A stretch of 64,000 bases of DNA from Nepenthes gracilis (taxonomy: Eukaryota > Streptophyta > Magnoliopsida > Caryophyllales > Nepenthaceae), in the NCBI GenBank assembly GCA_033239525.1, contig BSYO01000005.1:24286519-24350518 (forward strand), written 5' to 3'. A program made the position numbers and the translations under genes. Shown here in pieces: positions 1-13,500 of the stretch. Each line of letters opens with the position of its first letter. Position 1 is the stretch's first letter. Under the pieces are notes generated by a model. That model searched no databases. It saw only the letters and a list, made by a program, of their open reading frames with translations, and had not been told where the DNA came from.

Positions 1-349
1 TGGAAATGTTACCCAAAGACTAAAGTCACTATGCAATTATTCGAAAACTAAACAATTTTTCAGGCAAAACAAAAAGAAAAAGAAAAAAAAAAAACCAGAA
101 AGAAAGTCTGAACTATTTTTTGACATAAAAAGTTTAACCTTTTCAAATATTCTCTCCCACAATTTACTTCCAATAATCATTTACAAGGACAAGTACCAAA
201 CGAAAGAATATTTAAAATAAAATAAAAATTTTAAAATATTAATTTCTAAAACTTTAAAGATCACATAAATATTGTACAAACAATCGCAATTATCAGCCTT
301 TTTTCTCACCATATCATTAATTATCTCGATCAATTTGTATAAAACCCTT

Positions 350-612
350 TCACTCGATCGTTTCTGATCTCAAATTGTCCAAAAATAAAGTTTCCTCCCT
401 TGAAAATTTGTCAAAATAGGCCTTAATTGGAAGGAATTCATCGTCTGAATTCCAAATCCATAAAGATGGAGATGGAACATGCACTCTTCTGGTGGCCGTA
501 TTGTAGCAGGCAGTGATGCCTTTCAACTGCAGATTTGTGTCATCGGAAACCATTCCGGTGTGGTCAATGCCATGCTCATCGCAGATCAACATGGCGCCGA
601 CTCGGTTTTAGC
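350..612 (-). pseudogene. beta-tubulin fragment, decayed
   Basis: Read on the minus strand, this stretch resembles the beta-tubulin N-terminal region just after the first strand: CDEHGID, then TG, LQL and a YN-A-R-VP pattern in the family order. The upstream NRVGA could be the remnant of NQIGA, with a few residues missing before ICDEHG. After the VP motif the match fades and the expected LEPGTMDS is not readable. The piece covers under a fifth of a tubulin, with no recognisable exons either side. A retrocopy fragment or remnant of an old duplicate is likeliest. The tubulin assignment rests on remembered family motifs. Confidence 0.55.
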
Positions 613-809
613 ATCTCTAATTTCAGAAGATTTGCACATATAAAGAGAGGGGGAGAGGAGGGCTGTGAGAGTTTTGAAGGTGAGGAAGAGCAAGAATAAG
701 AGCTGAAGTGACAGAGGGATTCAAAAGTGAGAGAAGCAATGCTTTGCTTAACCAAAATCTCTCTTTGTTTTTTTCGGTAAGATGGTGAAAATAAGGCGTA
801 AGAGCTCAA

Positions 810-1506
810 AAAATATTAAGAAGAAAAGTTATTTTTTTTTAAAAAAATATTTTACAAATCAATGATATTTTTTGTGGTAAATATTTTTACTTGACAGGTA
901 TTTTCTGTAAATTTACGGCACCTAAACTGATAATTTTTTGATGATTAGTTAATAATTACTAAAAAATTAAGGACTTTAAACAAGTATTATGGGGAACAAA
1001 GTCTCATAAATATCATATGACACAAAGTTGGAAAGTCAATTAGGGCACGAAAAAAGTGAGTAATTTTATTGCTGTAAAAAGATTGTTTTAGGTGTCAACT
1101 CATGAAGGAAACTATACTACTAATTTAAAATATTCAAAATCATGCGCCATGCAAGGCTGCAAGTCATGGGGTAACGGCAGCACTTAATGGGTCCAAAAAC
1201 AATCATAAAAACTTGATAGTAACGGCTGTCTAAGATTTTGTTCACACTAAAATTGTGATCCATCGTGTATAGCATTTCTCACTTTAGAAAAAATTTTTTT
1301 TAAGTACTTTTAAATGACATAATATTTCATTTAAAAATCTCTATCATCAAACCCATATAAAAAAATAGATAAAATAAGTATTATGTCACTAATAATATAT
1401 TAAAGTAACCATTTTGTGTTTCTAAAGTATGTACTTTATATGATATATATATATGGTTATCGAAACTCTAGCTATTGACTATTTTGCTTTCCTCTTTGTG
1501 CAAGAG
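810..1506. promoter_or_regulatory. upstream region of the subtilase gene
   Basis: This AT-rich stretch has no gene I can support. A run of TATATATATA at about 1443-1453 lies 50-65 bp before the chosen ATG at 1507 and could act as a TATA box, which would give a short leader. No other promoter element stands out. Position and composition are the only support. Confidence 0.3.
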
Positions 1507-4500
1507 ATGGGAGATTTGTCACCTTCAACATTGTCTCATTGTGCCGCCCTGCTTCTTCTTGTAATCTTTGTTGGCTGCTCGTCAGAGGAGAGATCAATAT
1601 ACATTGTTTTTGTTGAAGGGGAGCCATTAGCATTTCGTCGCAATTTACTGCCCCTTGGAGAAGGAAAAGAGCTTGATCCAAACAGGTTCTTGTTAACGGC
1701 TATTTTATGAGCATATATGCCACTCAAAACATCCATTATTGCTGTATTTTTGATTAATTATAACATAAGCTTAATTTATTCTTCCAATATGGTGATTGTA
1801 TATATATAATTCTGCTTTATTGTTAATTAAAAATACATTTTCAGTACTAAAATACTTGTCAAATGCTGAAAAAATTTTAGCAGTATATATATTATAAAGA
1901 GACTATTTTATAATTTTGATTTGTAATCTTTGGGTCTTATGATAACACGGCATTATCGTTGTCACAGGATTTGTCTTTTTTTTATTCTTTTTTAATTTTA
2001 AAGTTATGTTGGACTATACAATTATATAGAATTAATGGTGCGATTTGGTAAATTGTCAGTGAGGTGTACAATTCCCATGCAAAGCATTTGGTGGAATCGC
2101 ACAGACAACTCCTTCAAAGCACTCTGGAAAGCGGAAGCTACAACATGATCCACAGCTTCACCCACCTTGTTAATGGCTTTTCTCTTCACACCACTCCTAC
2201 TCAGGTCCTCTCTCTCTCTCTATAAACTTCATAATTGGAGATATTTGTATGCTAATTTTATTTAGGGTGGTAATAAATGATACCTTTTAGATATCTCTAA
2301 AGTATCATTAAATAATTTACCATCTCATTTACTTATATTTTCAATTCCACACTAAATAGATAAACAAATGAGTGCATATTATAATATTTACTAACTATCA
2401 TGAATATATTTTCTTATTATTTATACAAACTCAAAGAATATCTATTAATTTTTAATAATGATTTTATAATATTTTTTCAATTATAATAAAAGTGGCCTAA
2501 TATATAAGGCTCTCACGTAGTAAAAATTAGCCATACACATTATAAAGTATATATAGTTATGACTTTAATATGTGATTTACATGTCACAGCATAATGTAAT
2601 ATCGTCGAAGTTAAATACGAATGTGATTGCTAATGTGGACCTCTTTTCATTCATCTGTTCTATGAATTAAATCTTACGCTTTTATTGACTATAGTGGAAT
2701 CAATGTAATAGAATTGTTATGGGTCTTTCAAGATATATAGCCTATTTCATTTATTTACTGTACACATTGATTTATTTATTTAGGTCAGCAAGCTCAAAAA
2801 GAGGAGAGGAGTGACGCTAGTGGAGAGGGACAGAGGAGCCAAGCTAATGACAACTTACACTCCGCAGTTCCTCAAACTACCTGAGGGAGTGTGGGCTGAG
2901 GAAGGGGGAGATAGAAGCGCCGGCGAAGGGATAGTGATCGGGTTTATAGACTCCGGCATCAACCCAATTCATCCGAGCTTCGCTGTTGATCCCACGAACC
3001 CTTTCACGGCGAATTTAACGAGGTTTTCCGGCGAGTGTGAGACGGGTCCTAGGTTTCCGAGGAGTTCATGCAATGGGAAGATTGTTTCGGCGAGGTTCTT
3101 TGCAGCCGGGGCTCAAGCAGCTGCTACTCTTAATACCTCAGTTGACTTCCTCTCTCCCTTTGATGCGGTTGGCCATGGCAGGTATTCATCTGTTGCGAGT
3201 TTACTTTCTTTTGATTATATAAAGAAAAGTAGTTCATTGCAATCACTGTAGAGCTTATTTTTTATATTAGTCGTTGTCAATGATTAAACACACACATATA
3301 TACACCTTTTACTATTATCAGTAAATATTTAAAAAAAAATATTAATATGAAGTATTACCTAATATATATACTTATCATATAAAATATGTAATGTCCTTTG
3401 CACCCCGGTCGAAAAAATTTAACTTACTTTATTCATTTATTCTCAATTATCTTAATTGATTCTAGATTTAAATCTAAATGTCAATTATTTATTTAACTGA
3501 CTTGTATGCAAATCGATATTGGGTTCTGAACTTATATCAAATATTGATAAACGGCATGTAATTAATATAATAATTGAATCATAGGATCCAAATATTATAG
3601 TCGAAAGCAATTTTAAATATCGATTGCTATTTGACTTTAATCAATAATAAGGAAAAATATCTAAATTAAAATCAGAGTATCAATTTGATGCATTTTTGGA
3701 TTCAAACTGTTGTACAGATTAGGAATTATCTTAATTTTTTACATCAGGTCGAATTGAGGTGGGATCGATTTTCATCTCTGATAACTTAAATCATATGTAA
3801 TACAATGGATAAATAAGAAATTAGAGAATTGGTGGGATTTACTCCATAATTTATTCATTGACATTAAAATTAGAAATCTGTTATAACCGATAGAAAAATA
3901 AAAAGATGTAAGAAAATGCGTGGGTGAACTTATGCAAGGAAAATGTGAGTAATATTGAAGGGTTTGGCTCCAATTAGTGTGCTCAGTGAGGAGCGGCTTT
4001 GAGTGAAGTCAGAAAGCTTGGTTTCGGTGTCGTGCTCTGTGCGGAGTGACTCTGAAGGAATGAGAGAGACAAGGAATGCTCTCTTTGAGATCGTCTCTTC
4101 TTTTTTGATTTCTTCATCCTTGATTTTCTCGCTCTCCCTTCTCTAGCAACGGGGAAGGGGTCTTGGTGGCCGACGATCTGGTGTGATGTTGGCACCAAAG
4201 TTTGGCCGGTAGCAGGTTGTTAACCGAAGTCACCAATGTTAGCCATCGTTTTGTGGTAGTAGTATGACCGCAGATTATCCTTGTTGACATTCACTAGACA
4301 TATTGATGGGTGATTTGTCGAGCTACCTGGCGGTGCCAGGAGCCTGACAGTTGCAGTACTCTTTTTGATCATTGACTATAGCTACCAATAGCAAGTGTTT
4401 ATCGCGTTGGCACCCTCTACTTTGACAGATTGTTGCTGCTGTGTTAGAAGGTTCCTCCACTGTAAATGGTCGTCCTGCAAGGAGCTATCTGTTGGGTTTG

Positions 4501-7500
4501 ATCGGTCCTTATCTCTACTGGTTTACTGTATGTTGTCGTGGCTGGACTTGTCGTTTAGACCTTCTGAACTCCAATCCTCATGGGGCATTGGTTCATTGAT
4601 GGGTTTGGCTTGGATTTGAGTCTGCCTATAATATGACTGGACCATCACAATCTATAACTCTCAAAAATACTGATCAAAATTAGACATGTCGATCATCTTC
4701 GGCTAGTAGCTGACTACAATATTAACCAAAATTTGGAAAAACTAAAAATTAATATTATGAACTATTAAATTAAAAAAAATATTAAATTATTTCAGTACTC
4801 TAAAACTAATTTTTGAACAATTTTCTCTTGATTGAAATTGTCAGTAAGATAATTTGAGTTCACCAATCAAAATAGTTAGTAAAAATAAAAGTAAGAATGT
4901 GTCTAATACTCACATGTTAGAATAATATTCTAATCAAACGTTTAAAATATTAATAATATTATTTTTTAATAAATCATGCAAAAGTTAAATGCTAGTGATC
5001 ATGTACGCCAAAATCTTTACAAATACATTAATCATGTGAAAATTATATTAACATATAAATGACTAAGGATAAGTGATAATCTTATTAAGAAAGAGCGAAT
5101 ATTAAAATTTGAATTATAATTAGTTCATATAATTAAAGGTCATGTACTATTATTTAAACTCGTAGATAGATCGACTACATATTATTTTCTATAATTGGAG
5201 TCAAATACTATTTTTTTAATCCATTGATATTGAGTTTAACTTTCTATTTACTAATAATATATTAGGATATATTTGAATATATTTTATCAATTTTTTATAA
5301 TGATTATTATTTAAGTCAAATTAAAAATTTTACTCAAATGTAAATATACCCTTGTTTTTCTTATACCAGAGAAAATGTTTCTTTTAATCAAATGTAATGT
5401 AGATTTTTTTTTTTAATTTTTCTTTGAACATATGATATGCAAATATAGTAGAGTAATTTACAAACATGCAAAAATTTTAGTATATAATTTAAAAACAAGC
5501 AATTTCTTATATGAGTAAATTAATAATGTACAAAATTATTAAAGCTAAAATTTTAAAAACTTAACATAGTTTATATTTTATTAATTTTTTAAATATGAAC
5601 ACATGTACAAACAGTTATGTGAGATTTGGCCCTTAGATATATTTGCATGAATTTAAGATTTATACTTTATAAAATTTTATAAAATATGAGTGAAATTACA
5701 TACATATAAAGTATAAGCTCTTTAATTACGTAATAATATTTATATGAGTATTTAAAATAAAAAATATTTTAAAGAATTAAAAATAAAAAAATAATAAAGA
5801 AGAAAATAGTTTAAATATATTTATCTATACTTAATTTTACTCAAAAATTATTTGATTTTACTTCAAGTAAGTTGGGGATCCTACTTCTCTCAAGGAGAAG
5901 TAGCACCCTATTTCTCTCATCTAAATTGTTGAATTGAAAAAATCCAGCCACTAAAATTCAAACATTATATAATAACTTTTAAATAATTATTTTTATTAAA
6001 AATATTTTTAATATTTAATTTAATATTTAGTAAATATTAATATTATAAATAAAAAAATTTAAAAATATCACTATATTTAATGTTTTTTATTTTTAAGTCT
6101 TGACTATTAGATTTTTGATTCAATAATCTTATAAAATAAAGTAGAATCCTACTTTTTCTTAGGAGAAACAAGATCTTTGAGTCCTTTTTTTTTCATTGTT
6201 TGTCTTTTTTATTTTCTCTCTTTTTTCTTCTTTTCTTTCTCTCTCTCTTCTCTCAAAAATCAACTAAAAATAAGCTAAAATTGACAAATGAGTCTATTTA
6301 TGAAAAATTAGTGTATAAGCGCAGGTTAGGCATTGATCAGATATTGAGATATAATCCTTACTATGTACAATTGCCCCTTAGTTGCAAGTATTCTAATCAA
6401 AGTACACATACGTGTTGCTCAAGCGCTTCTTAGAAGTGAATATTTTATCTAAAACATGCTCATATGTGGTTTAAACATATATTAGGTACCTCTCAACCTA
6501 ATTTATTTTGATTCAAAACTTAATTTTTGACTTAAAATCTCAAATAATCTTAAAATTTATGAACTTAATTAAATTAATTATTATTAAAATATTTTTTTAG
6601 TATTCATATCTTACAAAATAAATTTCATATGCTTATATAAGACAAAACTAATATTTAAAAGTATTATTTTTCCCACATATAGGTGAAATGAAATTATATG
6701 AGTTGACCTAAAATGATACCTATCCTACGATATCTTTGATGAGGTAGGACATGTAAAGTCATAAAATCAAAAAGGGTACGACGACATAAAATTATCATCC
6801 CCACTTAGTTATAATCCCCTTACAAATTCAGTTAGTTACATAAAACTTATGTGTAAATGCAGTTCATTATTACTTTACCTATATATTTTTGTATATAATT
6901 ACTATATAACTCTATATTTTGATATCATAATATCTATCATTTTCAAACGTTACTGCTTTCTACACATTCTATATATAGGGTGTAGGGTGCATGTTTTGCC
7001 CTACGAATACTCTTTGGTTTGTTTTGCCGCACTAGATGAAGACAGAAGCATGCAAATGAACCAAATCGATGAGCATTTGTTCAAGTGTAAAATAAATATC
7101 TTAAAATTATGTCTAAAATTTGACTTTTTATATTCTATACATCCATTTTAACCAATTGTTTTATATTACTATTGTAAGATATGATAAGTCAAATTTGTTA
7201 GCTTGTTTTATTATTAATAAGAAAAGTAATATTGTACTTTTTAACTTGTCGGTCAATTAAACAAGCTCAATAACATGTTAAATACTTGAACCAAAATAAT
7301 CACTAATTGACCAATATTTTCGACATTATTGACATGAAGTAGCTACTCGATTCAGTCATGTAGCGTCAACTGCTGCTGGGAATTTTGGAGTTCCAGTTGT
7401 GGTAAATGGTTTCTGCTATGGACGAGCCAGTGGGGTGGCGCCGCGTGCTAGGTAATTCTACTGTATCAGTTTTGCCTTTTGTTCTGAGTATTAGAGGATT

Positions 7501-10500
7501 GTAACGTTTGCTGACGTTTATGTGTTGATGCAGCCGCCCCTGGCCACCCTAAAGCCACCACCACATGCCGCCATGAAGCAGCCAGCAAACACCATATTGA
7601 AATCAACAAGTCCCAGCTTCCAAGGAAGGCCTTAATGAGCCAGGGTCCCAACTACACTCTCCTCCGTTCCTTGATGGAGCCGGCTAAGAGGGATAATAAG
7701 CCAACTTCCAACCAGCTGGCTGGAGCTGAGTCCCTTCCCAAACTGCCATGGGAAGAATGTTTTCCATATGGTGTTTAGCGGCTGCTTCAGGGGGGCATGT
7801 GGTTGCAGCTTCGGGGTGATGAGTAGCAGCTGCATCAAGTGTCCTGTTAATCAATATAAAAAGAAAAAAAACATTCGAAAGTACAATTATTGCAAGGATT
7901 TCAAGCGAGAGGCTCTTGAATTTTGGAAGATTGTGACGAAGGGGGTTTCTTCTACTACTTTTCATTGAAAAATTAATCGTAGAAGGAGTTGCATGCCTCA
8001 ATTGAAAGAGGGGAATTAAAGAGATGATTACCTCCTCTCCCTTATTACCATGCAGAATTGCTGTTTACAAGGCCATATATCCAACCATTGGTACCCTTAC
8101 AGATGTGGTCTCCGCAATTGATCAGGTAAGCACACTTTCTATCACTTGCAGTTCTAAACGCAATTTGGTTGGCCGAGATATTGGAATATGATGACTTGTA
8201 AGTTGCCGATTCGAATCACGAGCATAACCCCACGATACAAAGAGTAAGACTTAATTCGTTAGACTTTCTCCATGCATATTACCCAAAGGAGAAATATTTA
8301 TATTACATTCTTTGACTATTTTTGTAAACAATTTCAATTGTTCGAATATTAATTTTTTTATTTATTTTTATGTCAATTCGTTATTATGGATGGATAGATG
8401 AACGTTTAAAGAGTATTCATAATAATATTCTTTTCATATATTTTTTTACTGAGGAAATGATTTTAATTGATTTTACCCTTTTAGAAAAATATAAGTAAAA
8501 AAATGGGGATATACACAAATAATTAAAAAGATTAACTTAGAGGGAATATACTTATTTAGTAAGCAGATTAGGAAGCATATTGGCCTAAACACAAGTAAAA
8601 GAATCGTCCTTGCCAACAACAATAATAAAGAATCATTATCTATCTATTCATAGGCAACGTGCAAAGCCAAGGAATCGACTTCTTAATGGATTATAATGCT
8701 ACAGGCAGTAAGAGATGGAGTAGATATCTTAACCCTTTCGGTTGGACCAGATGAACCACCGGAAGATACGATCACCTTCCTTGATGTGTTTGAGATTTTC
8801 TTGCTATTTGCCCGACGAGCTGGAGTGTTGGTGGTGCAAGCTGCCGGAAACAAGGGACCAGGTCCTAAGACGGTGGTGTCTTTCAGCCCCTGGGCTGTTG
8901 GTGTGGCTGCTTGCAGCACTGACCGAAGTTACCCTGCCACTCTCATCCTCGGAAATGGCCAAAGGATTGGAGGTGTAGGGTTATCAGGTAATCTATTTGT
9001 GTTTTCATTTTTACCTAAAAATAAATAAAATAAAATAATTAACAAAAATTGCTGGGGCAGATTCAGATCTCCATTTGTAACATTTGTTGGGAACATGTGA
9101 CAGTTGTTTCGTAAAAAAAGTATCCCACATTAAAAATAAAAAAAAAAGTTATAATAATTTATGAATATGTATTAGTTCATCATTTAAACGCATGCAATCC
9201 CTGAAACAATTAGGGCATTTTGAGATTTTTTTTGTGTTTTATTTATCCTTTCATTAAAAAAATACATATGTAAAACTATATAAAACTAAAAGTTATAAAA
9301 ATCTATGAAATATGTATTTTTTTGATTTCATTACATAAAATGGTAAAAAACAAATTTTTTTGTCTATAAGATAACAAGACCTGCTGTGTGCATTACAGGT
9401 TTCTATAATTTTTTTACAGTTTTTTTCTACATTTCAGATAAGAAGTGTAAAAATCTTAACAAAATATAACTAAAGATCTTAACCATTTTTTAAAATTTTC
9501 TGCATTTATGATTTTACTTTTTTTTTTTTCTATTCTAACCAAACCTTCAAAATAATTTAACTTTACACAGATCTAGTTAGTTTTGTGATATCAAATAACA
9601 CCGTTAGGGCAGTTTCCCAATTGGGGATGTAGAACTTGGACTGCAAAATTTCATGGACTGACAACAAAAATCTAATCTAGGGCCAACTTTTGGAAATGGA
9701 GTAATTCAATATAAGCTGGTGCTGGCTAAGGATGCAGCGAAGGTCATCAATGGAGAATTCCCTAAAGCTGCTCCTTATACAGAGGAATGCCAATATCCAG
9801 AAGCCTTTGACCCCATTGTTGTGCTAGGCAGCGTTGTAATCTGCACCTTCTCCGATGGATTTTACAACGGCACGTCAACTCTTACCGCCATTATTGACAC
9901 AGCAAGAACTCTCGGATTCATAGGTTTCGTCTTAGTTGCAAACCCTATCTATGGTGATTTCGTAGCTGAACCTATCCCCTTCCCGGTGCCTGGAATTATG
10001 ATCCCCAGAATGGCCGATTCCCAGGTACAAATTTTTATGCCCTATTTGATCAGACCCTTAAAAACTCACTTTCACAACGTTTTAACAAAATAATATTTTT
10101 ACATTTAACATCGACGATAATAACAAACAAACAATAATAATATAACATCAGTAGGGTTTCTGTTTCATAGGTTATATCGAGATACTACGAGCAGCAAACA
10201 CGAAGAAACGAGCGGGGATGTATCGAACATTATGGAGGAAGAGCTGCCATAGCTGAAGGAAGAGTTGCTTCATTCAAGCAACGAGCTCCTATAGTTAGCA
10301 GGTTCTCTTCCAGAGGACCCAACATCATCGACGAACACAGAAATCCTGCTGACGTTCTGAAGCCTGATATTCTGGCTCCTGGGCAACAAGTGTGGGCGGC
10401 TTGGAGCCCCATGAGTGTTCTAGATCCCATTCTCAAGGGTAAGTTTTTTGAGTGACAGATGCTATCAAAATCAAGCCGGTTGACGGCCGATTTAAACGGT

Positions 10501-13500
10501 CCTGTCTGAAATTTTGGAGAAAATAATTAAGGCAAATGTTTATTATGAACGGACACGGTGAACAAATAGGTCCAATTAATCTCAACAGAGTAAAGGATAA
10601 TTGATAGTATAATAGTTTATCAGATTTAATTCGCTTACGGATTATTATTATTATTTTATTATTTTATAATGCCAAATAAAAGGTTAGTAACATAGTCAAT
10701 TTTATGCTTAATGTTATTTTCTCAAATAATATAAAATTGATTTCTTTTTTGTTTATTTTTTTTTCTCTCTCTTCATTGACGAGAGTATTTTGAAATTTTG
10801 TGTGTGAAATAATTAAAGCTTCATTAAAACCATCATTCATGGAAAGTTAACAAACTTTCACTAATTCAAAATGCAAATTGGTATCATCATTATCCAAAAA
10901 ATGATTGATTTTTTATCTATATTTATTTCACTAATAAATGATAGAAAAATAATTAATTTTTTAATTATATTAATATTATTCTTATTATTACAATTGAGCC
11001 TAATAAGAAAATAAGTTTTTAAATAAAATATAATAAAATTATATATGTGATTATAATCTGTAACAATTTTAATAAACTGTTAGATATGTGTTGTATTATT
11101 TAAGATAATTCTAACCTGCAGTGCAAGTGTCTTTACTAGGGAACAGCTTTGCATTACTGTCTGGAACCAGCATGGCAGCACCTCATGTAGCGGGCATAGC
11201 TGCACTCATCAAGCAATCCAATCCTTCATGGACTGCATCCATGATCGCATCTGCTATGTCAACGACTGCCACCAAGTATGACAATTATGGTGAAAGTATA
11301 CGAGCTGAAGATTATGATCTCGTCACCCTCACTCCCTCCACTGCTTTTGATATCGGCGCTGGTCTTGTCAATCCATCTAGAGCCATTGATCCAGGTCTCG
11401 TATTTTCACCAGGTAGTTTCTCTTCACTCTTATGATAGCTGGTAACTTGGCCTTTAACCCGTCTGTCAAAACTCGTTTTCAGCTGTCGAGAGCTGAGTCA
11501 TTGAGAGGTACATCGTGTAGGTCATAAACTCAAAACTTGGCTCATTTTCAGAGTGTCTAGTGTCCCATTTATGTCAAATGTGCTAAATTTTCTAAGTATA
11601 AAATTTCAGTGGTTGAATATTTATAAATCTAAAAAATTAAAGGCAAGTAACAAGGGATGTTATACTGGCATGTATTTACCAACCTTCTTCAATCTTTAGT
11701 AAATACAATTCGCTCAAAAATGAATGATTAAAGTACAAAATTAAAGTCATTTTTTTAATTATTAAATTACGATGTCATTGACCATTTTACAACGTACAAT
11801 AACACTTAATGGAAGTTCCAAAACCTATCAATTTCTTATTCATGATTAATATATGAGAATTGTAAAGATACAATTGTTATTATTATTTTTAATAACATTT
11901 GCTCCATTTCTCTCCTTTTTTTTTCCACTATTTTTGAGGAGGGCATAGATATTTCTTGAGTCAGGGGGCCCAATGCCGCAGGGCCAATGCCGCAGTATCG
12001 TTGGATGAAATCCAAAGGCCCTTTTCACGGTATCGCTTTTTTTTTAAATGTCAACTGTGCGCGTGTGAAGCTGTTTGTATTCGCACAATGTTAAATTTTT
12101 TTTTTTTTAATTTGAAGAAGGGAGATAGCAGCTGTTGGATTTGTTTTAAATCCAACGGCTGATATTCCCCCCCCAAATAAAAACCCTAAACATTTGATTT
12201 TGATTTGCCGCAAACGAGCGAGGAAGAACGAAGAGAGAGAGAGAGAGAGAAAGCAGTGTGCATCTTCTCCGTCTCCCTCCATCTCCGTCTTTCTTCTGCT
12301 TGTGAGCCAAAACCCTAACCCCAAGCAGGGGAAGAACACGAGCCACAGCAATGCAAAACCATGATTTGTTTTAAAATTGTTCTTCGTTCTTCGGCTCTCT
12401 CTCTCTCTCTCTCTCCCTCTTTTTTTGTTCTTCGTTCTGCCCTGCTAGGGTTTTGTTTTAAAATGATGAAAGATAGCAGCCGTTGAATTTATTTTCAATC
12501 CAATGATTGCGATTTCTCTAGATCAAATTAAAAAAATAATATAACTGTGCGCGTGTGAAGCCATTTGCACGCGCACAATTTTGATTTTTAAAAAAACTTA
12601 TATTGAAACGGGGGCGTCGGATGAAATCCAACGGCCCCCTCCCTGCGGCATTGGCCGTGCGTGCGGCGGAGGCCCCTCGTTCTGATATTTTTTCATAATT
12701 TTAAATACAATTGTGAACATTCCATCTCAAAACTAAATGCCCAATGTAAGAAGTAACTACCCACTTGCAAAATTGCTGTCTTACATATAACTCAAAAACG
12801 GCTCCCTGACCAACTTATAAGTGATGGGTTAAATTTGTTTGAACATTTTATCTCTTGTTCTCATTGATCATGAACACTGAAAAATACCCCTTCAAATAAA
12901 ATTACAACAAAATTATACATGATAATAACATTTAATTATTTTAACAAATAACTAAACATTTATAATTTAATAGATCCTTAGCCATGCGGGGCAGTAATAA
13001 TAAGAATAGGGGGGGCCACAACGTGCTGGGTGTCTCAGCCAAGACAACTCCCATCTACTCGTTGAATTGTAAAAATTTATTAAAAATATTTTAAATTATA
13101 ACAATAATATACTTTTGATATTATTTTTTATCATATTAATATTTAAATATTTTATAAAAAATTTTAATAAAAATACTTATAAACTATATTTTTTAATATA
13201 TTAAATATCAGTTTTTAAATCACAAAAATCACCGAACAATAGGGCAGCTGCATCGCTGGTGGTACATCACAGCTGCCCTGCGAGCCAGTTACAACAGCTA
13301 ATGGTGAACACCTTCATAGCACGTTCCCTTTTCAACGTTCTAAATGAAATTTGGATGCGAAACAGGAGAAGGAGAATACGTCGCTTTCCTGTGCTCTTTG
13401 CCCAACGTCGATCCCGGAACAGTTGAAGCCACAACCGGAGGGTCTTGCAACCACCCGCTTAGCCACCCATCGGATCTGAACCTCCCGTCAGTGACCGTCA

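Noticed and set aside
1453..1506. Upstream in-frame ATG of the subtilase
   Set aside because: Starting here would put 18 residues before the signal peptide. The ATG at 1507 places the hydrophobic core where expected.
2811..3251. ORF beginning with GTG as a separate gene
   Set aside because: It is the body of subtilase exon 3, with a run-on into intron 3.
3983..4619. ORFs on both strands in subtilase intron 3
   Set aside because: They lie in a complex island but show no protein family; probably a transposon fragment.
7684..8001. Minus-strand ORF in subtilase intron 4
   Set aside because: Its Ala/His-rich stretch comes from the fold-back arm, and it has no start context or homology.
8165..8260. 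tRNA gene
   Set aside because: Box A- and B-like motifs exist, but no cloverleaf stems can be formed; a SINE remnant fits better.
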